NCBI GenBank assembly: GCA_029448655.1
Contig: JACCLO010000005.1
Span: 2,046,001-2,110,000 of the forward strand
Reading direction: 5' to 3'
Origin: Wolfiporia cocos
Taxonomy: Eukaryota; Basidiomycota; Agaricomycetes; Polyporales; Phaeolaceae
DNA length: 64,000 nt
This document shows, in pieces, positions 55,418-64,000 of the stretch. The translations under genes were made by a program, and so were the position numbers. Below the pieces are notes generated by a model, which saw nothing but the letters and a program-made list of their open reading frames with translations, had not been told where the DNA came from and made no database searches. Every line of letters starts with the position of its first letter. Position 1 is the stretch's first letter.

Positions 55418-58221
55418 TCAGCAGACGGCGCAGCCACCAGAGAACCACCTGCAGGCGGGACGCAGACGCGTAAGAACGGGCCCTTGATGCGCACGGCGTC
55501 AAAACTGTGTGGACGCGGGAAAGGGGCGCAGAGCGCGGAGGGAACGAAAGGCAAACGGGGACGAAGGAGAAACGGGGACGAAGGGGAGGAGGGGGGGAGA
55601 AGGAAGGACGGACGGACGACCCACCAGTTGCTCTGCAGCTGCTCGATCCAGTGCACGACGAGGCGGAGGCGGAGGCGGGCCGAGCGGATCGGGAGGAGCT
55701 TCGCCTTCTCGTGCTCGTCGATCGGGAGGAGCTGCAACGACAACAAGAGCGTGTGAGCAACACCGCACGGCGCGCAGCAGCAGCAGCAGCGCGCGACTCA
55801 CCGCGCCCATCCAGAAGCTGAACGCGCCCGGGTCCGCCGGCATCGGCACGTGCACCTGGCTCAGCTGGTTCACGACCCACGGCGTGCCCTCGCGCAGCTC
55901 GCGCAGGAACGTGTGGCACGTCGCCATCAGCTCCGCGTTCGTCCGCCCGCGCGCACGCCGCCGCACTACCGCACCCTCCCCGTCCCTCCTCTCTCCGCTC
56001 CCCTCTCCTCGCCTCTCGCCGTCCCCGCTCCCGCTCGCGCCCTCCCCGTCCTCGTCCTCGACAAAGTCGTCGACGCGCTCGACGCGCGCCACGACGTACC
56101 CGTCGCGCGTCCCGCGCTCGACGATCCGGAAGCGCCACGCGCCCCACGTCTCGACGACCGCGCGCCCGTCGGGCAGCATCTGCACGCTCCGGATCTCGAG
56201 CATCGTCCCGTACTCGTTCCCCGCCGACGGCGGGGCGTGCGGCGGGGCCGCGGGCGTGGGCACGGGGCGCGACGAGGACGCGGAGGGAGGCGCGAAGGGA
56301 GGCGCGGCGGACAGGGAGGGGTGCGCGGCGTGCGCGGCGGAGGTCGGGTTGCGCGGAGGCGGGATCATGCCGAAGCGCGGGTTGGGCGTCGCGAGGCAGC
56401 GCCGGAGCATCAGGCGGTATCTGTGGGCCGGCGACCGCCCGGTCGCGGTGTACGTCAGCAACGTGCGCGCTTCCAACACAGGGCAAAATACAAGGGGAGG
56501 GGAGGAAGGGGGGGCGGAAGGACGCGGAAGGAAGAGAGTGAAGCGCATGCGCGATGGTGTAGGGAAGAAGTGGCGTGGTCGGAGCACGGCACATCGATGC
56601 GCGGACGGGACAGCGACAGACGACGGGGGAGGGGACAAGAGAGACGAACGGGGCGCACTCACCGCGGCTCAAAGAGGTGGAGCCACGTCGGCATCCCGGG
56701 GAAGCTCAGCTGGCACACGAACACGGGCGTGTCGAGGCGCGCGTCGCGCTCCTCCGCGGCGAGCGCCGCGCGCCGCTCCTCGTACGCGCCCGGGAACGCG
56801 CGCAGCACTGCAGATGCACGTCAGCCGTGTGTCCGCGCGGGGTGCGTGGAAGGGGATGCGCGTGTGCGGGGATGGGACGCACCGAGCGCAAGGAGGACCC
56901 GGTTCGGCGGGTGCTCCGCGAAGAACGCGTAGTCGGGCAGCGGGGCGCGGCAGAGGGGGCACGCGCGGCTGTGGTCGAGCGCGCGGTGGAGGCACCCGGC
57001 GCAGAATGTCTGTGGGCGCGCGGGGCGCGGGTCAGCATCGGCGCGGGTAGAGGGGGCAGGCGGGCGTGCCGCGGGGACGGAGTAATTAACGGGTCACGGG
57101 ACGTGGGGCAGTGGGGATAGGATGGGTGAGTGGGGATAGGGCGCGAAGGCAATAGATGATTGGGGGGTCGGAGGTAAGGAATAGTGGCTAGTCCGTGACG
57201 GGGAGCGCAGGCAGCTCCGCCTCCTGCAACACCGCCGAACGCCCTCGAAACGAAGGAAAGAGAGAACACGCACATGCTGGCAGGGCGTCGTGAGCGGCTG
57301 GACGAGGAGCGCGAAGCAGATCTCGCACGTGAGCTCCGCGAGCAGCTCCTTCTCAAAGTCGACGTGCGGTGCGCGGCGCGGGCTGCGGGGCCGCGGTGCG
57401 CGCATGCGCCGGCGCCGCTTGCGCGGGCGGCCGGGGCTGTCCGCGGGCGAGCGCGGGCGGGGGTGCGCGTCGGGGTGCGCAGAGGCAGACGCGGTGGGGC
57501 GCTCAGGGCTGGGGTCGGCGTAGAGGCCGTCGGTAGGGTCCTCGCGCTCGCTGCCCGCGTCGCTCTCTGTGCGCTCGCCGTCGTCGTCGTCGTACGCGCG
57601 CACGCGCGCGGCGGCGTCCTCCGCGGCCTGTGCGCGCTGGAGGAGCGCGAGCACCTTGCCCACGGTGACGTCGTGCGCGCGCGCGTGCGGCGTGTCGACG
57701 TCGGGGGCGTCCTGGGGCGCGGCGGCGACGGGGACGACGCGCACGGGCGCAGCGGGGTGCGGGGTCGGCGGGGCGGGGGGCGCGGGCGCGGTGCAGGTCG
57801 GGATGGGGCAGCGGGGCGCGGCGGGGGCGAGGTGCGCGGCGCAGACGGTGTGCCCGCAGCGGAGGGTGCGCGGCTCGTGGAGGAGGCGCGGCGGGGCGCA
57901 GAGGGGGCAGCGGAGGAGGGGGAGGAGCGCGGCGGGGGACTCGCGGGGGGCGTCGCGGGGCATGGGTGGGGGGCTGTTGCAGAGGGACGGCGCGGGCGGG
58001 CGGGGCTCTTGTGGTGCGGCCGGGCGGGCGGGCTCGTCGAGGGCGTGGGTGGAGTCGGGGGTGGCGGGGGAGGGTGCCCGCGCGCTGGCACCGTCCGATG
58101 CGCGGGCGGGCGATCGATGTCCGCCGTGCGGGCTCGCACATCGCACGCGGCGTCGATGCGGTGCGGTGTCCGGGCCCGCCGCGTCGCGCGCCGCGGCGCC
58201 CGAGGGTGCCGGGTCGTCCAT
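55418..58221 (-). CDS. Double RING-finger plus LON-domain protein (LONRF/CrgA-like putative E3 ligase)
   Basis: Predicted 658 aa, six exons (introns 57010-57273, 56808-56882, 56421-56662, 55732-55801, 55449-55624). A degenerate first RING lies at residues about 105-143 (RCPLCAPPRLL, RCGHTVCAAH, CPIPTC). A disordered basic region leads to the second RING, split by an intron: ELTCEICFALLVQPLTTPCQH then TFCAGCLHRALDHSRACPLC. The LON substrate-binding domain follows: PVFVCQLSFPGMPTWLHLFEP, YRLMLRRCL, EYGTMLEIRSVQMLPDGRAV, then LLPIDEHEKAKLLPIRSARL and the family's usual ending WWFSGGCAVC. The architecture matches animal LONRF proteins and the fungal carotenogenesis repressor CrgA. Three introns of 176-264 nt are long for this window. 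Very long ORFs on both strands across it are products of about 70% GC. Confidence 0.88.
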
Positions 58222-59180
58222 CGCGCGTCGGATCGTGAGCTGGGTGAGGGAGGAATGCAAGACACGCACGGACGGACGCTTCGCCCCAGCTTGTCATGGC
58301 GGCAGGCGCCGTGCGGGCATGCGGCGATGCCCCGTATGGGCATGCACTTGCTCCTTTCGGCGGCGTCCATAGTGCCCCCGCGGCGATCGTGCCACCCGCC
58401 GCGCTGCACGGCAGTCGACGCACCTGCTGCGCTCGCTGCCCGCCGCACCCCGGCCCTGGCGTCACCCGCCCCCGGCGCCCGATCCGCGCCCAAATGAACA
58501 CCTGCTGCACGCATTCTCCGCGGACTCTCCGCTCGGCAACGGGGCATCTCTGTGCCGCTGTCGGTGCGTGCCACGGCGCGATATGAGTGAGCAGACGAGT
58601 GGCAGGTGGCCAGACTGCGATGGCGCCTCCGCATTGGCCCGCGCAGCGCCTGCAAATCAGGCCCCGCAGATCGCCCTCCGTCGCGCGTCATGCGCTGCCA
58701 CGAGATCCGATGGCCGCGATGCCAGCCCGGCGCACGTCGTGCGCAGTCGCCAAGGCGCCATCGCCCGACATAGCACCCGCGTGGCGAATTACACCTAGAA
58801 CGCAGCTGAGGTCGGCTGGCAGACGCGATGCTCGATCCTCCCCCTCGCCACACCGGCAGCTCACGCGGATAGACTCAGACGTCAATCTCGCGCATATCTT
58901 CTGCGCCAACTAGCAACGCGCCGCCCTATGCCGAAGTTGCCGAGGCAAGCTCTCGTTTTGTCAATGGCCCACTGCGATCGCTGCACCCGCGCCTGCTCTC
59001 TGCCCTGCGCCCTCCCCTGTCGGCATGCGCTCCAGCTGCAGCTCGAGTCCCACGCAAGGGCCTCCGCTGACACGCCAAGCGCAACCCTCCCCCGCCCACC
59101 GCTATTTGCAATCCGAGCTCCGACCGCTCGAACGTTCGCTGCCCGCGTCACAGAAGCACCCATATGTCGCACACTGCACC
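58222..59180. promoter_or_regulatory. Promoter region of the double-RING gene and GC-rich flank
   Basis: About 960 bp. No motif-supported ORF. Open stretches on both strands reflect composition. Confidence 0.35.
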
Positions 59181-62100
59181 CGCTGCAGCCTATTCCATCT
59201 CACGGTACCGTCGACGCGACCCCTTCGCGCCCGCTCCCAGGGCGGGCGCGCTACTAGCTCGGCGGTGGTCTTGCTGATTCTGAACTCTGAACTGAACGCC
59301 TCACGTGCTCTGCTCACCCTCAGGATGAGCCTCTGGCAAGGCCTCAATAGCGAGACATTTCCGTTGACAGTTCCTCCGTGGAACGGGACTTCAGTGCACG
59401 TAATCCGCGGCACGCACTGTATTGACAGCAAATTGCCCGGTACTGAGGGCGCCATCAGCAACAAAGTTTCGCGCGTCGCGCCCATTCAATCCCTCGGGAA
59501 CGCGACCCGAGGCGCAGCAATGGCGGAGCCTAGTCCTGGTGCCGCTGGCACGCGCGGGGTGCGCGCCCGGGTGTCTCTACTCCATTCGCACGCGTGAATA
59601 TACATTGTACACTGCGGGATCGATTACGGCCCACGCCACGGACCCAGAGGGCTTCGTCGGCATCCGGGCACTGGCGTGCCGGGGGCGAACCGCACCCGCA
59701 CCCGTCCCATTCAACCACGGCACAGTGCCCGCGCACACATGTGCCTCGCCGCGGACGATAGTCACCGGCAGGACACACAGCTTGCCGGGCGCACGGAGGA
59801 GGAACGCTCGAGTCCGCAACCCAGCGAGGGCTCGCGCGCGCAGCACGTCCGCTGCCCTCGGGCTGCGCGGCTGGCCTTCATTTACGATGTGGCGTTAGGC
59901 GAGGAGCCTTGAGAGCGCTCCCGCTCGGCGCGGACTGAGCACACGGCGGGCCCGCCTCGCTGGAAGAACGGAACGCGTGCGGCCTGCACGCCCCGCACTG
60001 CGCTAGGAGTGGCAGCGAGACCGCCCGCGCGCGGGTGCGCGGACGCGAGTGCACGGCCGCGGACCGCAGCGCGCACTCCCAAGGCGGCGAGCCGAGCGCC
60101 GCCCCGCCCCGAGCGCGCGCGACGTGTACGGTGCGGGACCGCCGCGGCGTCGTGCTCACCGTCGACGCAACGGTAGACGAGCCCATTGGCCCGCTGTACA
60201 CGAAGCTTCGCGCCCGGTCGCAGGATTATCCGCCGGGTGAACGCGCTGCCAGCTCGGCGGTGGTCTTGCTTCTGAACTCACTCTGACCGCCCCACGCGCT
60301 CTGCTCATCCTTAGGATGAGACGAGAGCACCCCACCTCTGGCAAGGCCTCAACTCTGAGATATTTCCGCTGGCAGTTCCTCCGTGGACCCGGATTTCGGT
60401 GCACGTCCTCACGGCACGCACTGTATTAGCAGCAAATTGCCCGGCACCTCAAGGGCGCCATCAACAACTAGGTTTTGGGCGTCCCGCCCATTCAATCCCT
60501 CAGTCGCCTCGGGAACGCGACCCGGAGGCCGGGCCTCCTGCCGCTGGCACGCGCGGGGTGCGCGCCCAGGTGTCTCTAATGCATTCGCACGCTTGAATGC
60601 ATACTGCAGGGTCGATGCGGCCCACGCCGCGGACTCCCCAGAGGGCCTCGCGCGGCAGCCGGGGCGAACCGCACCCGCACACGTCGCATCCAACCGCTGC
60701 AGTGTCCGCGCACGCTTGTGCGCGACAGCGTCCCCGCAACCTCGCGCCGCGCCGCGGGCGGTATCGGTATCCTCGCCGCGGACGACAGTCATCGACAGGA
60801 CACACAGCTTGTCCGGGCGCGCGGAGGAGGCCTGCCCGACAGAGCCAGCGCGAAGCACCCGCTTGCGGTCCGTAACCCAGCGACGGGCCCTCGCGAGGCC
60901 TGCGCGCGCGCTGCCCTTGGGCTGCGCGGCTGGCCGTCATCGTTCGCGATCTGGCGTCGAGCAGCCTTAAGAGCGCCCCCCCTATGCGCCCCCTATGCGC
61001 CCCGCTCGACCCGGACGGAACACACGGCGGGCCCGCCTCACTCACTGGAAGAACAGCATGCGCACGGCCTGCACGCTCTGCACTGCGCTAAGAGTGGCAG
61101 CAAGACCGCCGACGCGCCGACGACGGCCCGCGCGCGGGTGCGCGGACGGGAGTGCACGGCCGCGACCCGCGGCGCGCGCTCTCCGAGCGGAGATCTGAGC
61201 GACGCCCCCGCCTCGAGCCCAGCCACCTGCCCTGCTCACCCCCGAATTGCCCCTCAAAGACCTCAGGAAATGCAGAACGAGACGAGGGCCCGCCCAACCT
61301 CAGACAAGGCCTCAACTTTTCGCCGGCAGTTCCTCCGTGGAACGTGATATTCGTGCACGTCCCCCACGGAACGCACTATATTAGCAGTAAATTGCCCGGC
61401 ACTTCAAGGGCGCCATCAGCAACAAGGTTTTGGGCGTCGCGCCCATGCTATCGCGAACGGAGGCGAGCCAATGGCCGGAGCCCCCCATGCGCCGGGTGCG
61501 CGGCCGGGTATTTTTGCGCATCTGCGCGCATAACCGTGCACAGCGGGATCCATTACGGCCCGCGCCGCGGATGCCCCCACCCCCAGCGGCCTCTCACGGC
61601 AGCCTGGGGGCTGGCGTGCCGGGGACGCACCGCACACGTCCTGTCCGATCGCGGCACAGTGCGGCGACTCCGCGACCTGGTGCGCAGACCGCGCACGGAG
61701 TGCGGGGCAGATGCGCGTGCGGACCTACTCCGCGCTCCCCGGCAAGCCGTACGTTCGGTAGATGATGATCATCGAGCGCGAGAATCCCGGCTGCAGCGGG
61801 GCGAGGCACGCGCTCAGCACGTCCGCTGCCCTCGGACTGCGCAGCTGGCCTTCATCATTCACGATCTGCAATTAGGCGAGGAGCCTCGAGAGGCTACGCG
61901 CCCCGCTCGGCGCGGACAAGGCACACGACGAGCCGGCCACGCGAGACACCGAACCGCGCAGGTGCCGGCAGCGAGACCGCCGGCGCGCCGACGAATTTGA
62001 TGCTCGCGTGCGCAGACGCGAGTGCACCGCCTCGACCCGCGGCGCGCACTCTCCGGGATTGTTGCGGCGTCGTGTGCGTGAGCGCGAGCGGATCCGAGGC

Positions 62101-62540
62101 CTGGGGTCCAGACACCCTCCCGGCAAGCCGTACGTTCTGTCGACGATCATCATTCACGGCAAGGACACCGCTGCGGCGCGAGCAGCGGGTTCCCTCTGCT
62201 CGCAGCGAGGTGCGCTCAGCACACCCGCTGCCCTCGGACTACGCGGCTGGCTCTCATCATCCACGATGTGAGTCTAGGCGAAGAGCCTTGAGAGCCCCAC
62301 TCGACGCGGATGAATCACACGGTAGGTCGTCTCGCGGGACACCTAAATGCGCACGGGTGACGGCCGTGCACGCTGGGAGCCGGCAGCGAGATCGCCCGCA
62401 CGCCGACGACGGCCCACGCGCGGGTGCGTATGCGCAGACGCGAGTGCACGCGGTTGTATGTCGCGTCTGGCCGCTGGGGGATGTGGCGCCGCTGACGAGT
62501 GGGTTCCTGTCTGCGTTGCCCGCCTATAAGTATACATAGG
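59181..62540. repeat. Degenerate GC-rich tandem repeat array, units of about 1 kb
   Basis: At least three diverged copies in direct orientation. Anchor ACGCACT, followed by TATT and AAATTGCCCGG, occurs at 59412, 60416 and 61371 (spacings 1004 and 955 bp). Each copy has AGTTCCTCCGTGG just before it and a shared block GGGCGCCATCA after it. A second block (CTCGGxxTGCGCGGCTGG) and a third (CGAGTGCAC preceded by GCGGGTGCGC-like sequence, near 60047, 61150, 62020 and 62442) also recur, the last with a partial fourth copy. Insertions and deletions between copies break every frame, so the many ORFs here are not believed to be genes. Origin unknown: a decayed duplicated locus or an old mobile element are both possible. 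Confidence 0.75.
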
Positions 62541-63516
62541 ACGGGGAGAGGCATGCCGGTCGGCTTTGAGCCTATAGGGCAGAGAAGTAGGAAGCGTGAG
62601 CATCGCATGCTGGTAATGCCCATAGTTCTGCGAGGATTGTCGGATGGCGGGGTTGCCGCGTACCGCGGACGTTTGTCGGATCGCCAGGAACGACCCACTT
62701 TGCTCGCGCTGACCCCTATGTACGCTCCTAGCAAGTTTGAAAGCAAGAATATCCTCAGCTGACAGAACCAGTTTACTGATCACTGATCATGCCCCTGAGG
62801 CTTGAACGTCCCAGTGAAAACTGTGGTCGGCTGCCGACAGGCCCGTCCAGGGAGAGACGAGCCGCTCCAACAGCAGAGTTTACCAGGGCGGGCCTGGGCA
62901 AAAGCTGTCTTTCTCACCCAGTTTCCGTCGGCCTGAGCCCGCCGTGGCCCTTGCATTGACTTACCTTGATATTTGCCGAGGTTTCTCAACCACCTGTAAT
63001 CAGGTGTATTCATGTTTATGATACCTGTATATGCTTTCATTTAACATTCATTAGTAGACAAGCTGAAATAGCCTAGAGCCATGTACAATACATGCAGAGT
63101 CCAAACAGGCAACTATTCATTTTATTTTATTTCAATACAGGCTGAATCATGCGCAGGCAGGTATACACAGCTATGCCGAACGCGCTATTAAAAACATACA
63201 AATCTGATACCTTCACCCGGCCCCACAATCATCCATCTGCTCTCTTGAATCGTTGATGTCGATGTGTTAAGTCATTTGATGTATTCCTGATCGACTAACA
63301 TTAGCGAAATAGGCGCGCCGTAGTAAGTTACGCACTAGAATGACAGCGTCGCGTTGATGATGCCAATGTATTGAACGCGTGAGGACCTATATGCGCGATA
63401 GGTTATACCACATAGCTCGGCAGGAAGACCCTTGGCCTTGGCGTTAGTTTTTCACATCTAGGAAGCAGGTAAGTGTTAGCTGTAGCACATATAGTCATTA
63501 GAACTTGTAACTTACG
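62541..63516. other. Lower-GC gap without a supported gene
   Basis: 976 bp of distinctly lower GC than the repeat array. A palindrome-like GC island at 62825-62960 is set in AT-rich sequence with ATTTTATTTTATTT near 63119. No ORF with coding evidence. Confidence 0.35.
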
Positions 63517-63797
63517 TCATTTATCAAGCTTTTCCAGTACAATCCAAAGGCGGATTTGGTCGCGCCGGTATGCGTCATACACTATACGTGACCGCAAATA
63601 TCTCATGTAGGTCAAAGCATGTCGTATTGTTTAAAACGTGAGTACTTACTTTTCCGTGGCTCTTTTTCCAGGCTCAAAAACAGCAGCCGTGTGCACTGAT
63701 GGGTGTTAGCAATCCCTGTGTGACACGGGCTAGGGGATGCAATAGAGAGGTCGGGAAGTGAGCTAATATCAGGAGGAGTGGAAATAGACGTAGGCAT
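63517..63797 (-). CDS. Possible 3' exons of an unidentified gene
   Basis: On the minus strand an exon ending ...LLFLSLEKEPRK is followed by GTAAGT (63649) and an acceptor at 63582. It continues MYDAYRRDQIRLWIVLEKLDK to a stop at 63517. The upstream part (to an ATG at 63797) has a typical branch-site/acceptor pattern at 63695, so more exons probably lie beyond the right edge. Family not recognised; low confidence. Confidence 0.25.
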
Positions 63798-64000
63798 GAA
63801 ACACGCGTTCGAATCGTGTGTGAATGATGTAAGTTCTGGAAAGAATCTGGAAAGACTGATTGCGAGCGAGAGTGATGGCAGATCGAGGAGCAGGAAACAT
63901 TCTGAAACCCATGCTTAGGCCCATAGCAAATATGCGACGAGGTAAGATGAGAGTAAGGAGGAGGCAGTTGAAGGGAGACTGCAAGTATGCATGACGTCAC

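Noticed and set aside
55509..57050. 513-aa + strand ORF, and other very long ORFs on both strands
   Set aside because: All overlap the double-RING/LON gene in a region of very high GC where stop codons are rare. Composition is Arg/Ala/Gly/Pro with no motifs.
56706..58853. 715-aa minus strand ORF
   Set aside because: It is in a different frame from the RING-LON exons and runs through two of its introns. No family motif.
59413..62300. Many ORFs of 60-280 aa in the repeat array
   Set aside because: Homologous positions in the repeat copies are in different frames, so no common protein is preserved.
1..64000. CRISPR arrays, operons, ribosome-binding sites and phage genes
   Set aside because: The sequence is eukaryotic with spliceosomal introns throughout. 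No prokaryotic features were seen.
1..64000. tRNA, rRNA and transposon genes
   Set aside because: GGTTCGA-like and TTCGAA words occur (for example near 36010 and 63808) but no cloverleaf could be built around them. No reverse transcriptase, integrase or transposase motif was found.

Overview
The window is nuclear DNA of a filamentous basidiomycete, most likely an Agaricomycete. The reasons are dense introns of about 50-70 nt with GT-AG ends, C/G-ending codons, closely packed genes on both strands, and a fungal gene set (GPI-anchored chitin deacetylase, endopolyphosphatase, bHLH and RFX regulators, MARVEL-like membrane proteins). Assignment to a genus is not possible from the sequence alone. 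Exon-intron models were built by hand from splice sites plus protein-family motifs. Complete models were checked for reading-frame consistency across all exons.

Layout: 1-920 (-) N-terminal part of RCC1/RanGEF, running off the left edge; 1237-3539 (-) membrane protein with a spermidine-synthase-type SAM domain; 3884-6255 (+) glycogen branching enzyme; 6795-10251 (+) M28 peptidase of the glutamate carboxypeptidase II family; 10515-12156 (-) chitin deacetylase; 12970-15357 (-) TFIIF alpha; 16002-18127 (-) bHLH factor; 18933-22131 (-) ELG1 clamp unloader, divergent from 22375-23841 (+) JMJD7-like JmjC protein; 25250-26012 (+) NHP2; 26255-28097 (+) BFR1; 28388-31377 (-) RFX factor; 31867-35028 (-) endopolyphosphatase PPN1; 36222-36810 (-) small unknown gene; 37988-41019 (+) acetoacetyl-CoA synthetase; 41639-46163 (+) three tandem MARVEL-like membrane proteins; 47038-47957 (+) UBC8-type E2; 48326-49145 (-) THOC5, divergent from 49370-51728 (+) glucose-6-phosphate dehydrogenase; about 52000-53800 (-) a probable unidentified multi-exon gene; 55418-58221 (-) a double-RING plus LON protein. 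From about 59 to 62.5 kb there is a GC-rich, apparently non-coding array of degenerate repeats of about 1 kb. The last 1.4 kb is less GC-rich, with at most fragments of a gene.

The genes are mostly housekeeping and do not form a metabolic cluster. Two themes link them. First, RCC1, ELG1, TFIIF alpha, NHP2, BFR1 and THOC5 belong to nuclear or RNA/DNA maintenance, and the ELG1/JMJD7 divergent promoter carries paired ACGCGT (MCB-type) sites. Second, three unrelated enzymes (carboxypeptidase, polyphosphatase, acetoacetyl-CoA synthetase) contain microexons of 5-19 nt that encode pieces of their catalytic or metal-binding motifs. This is the most unusual feature of the window. No obvious transposon, CRISPR array, tRNA or rRNA was found.
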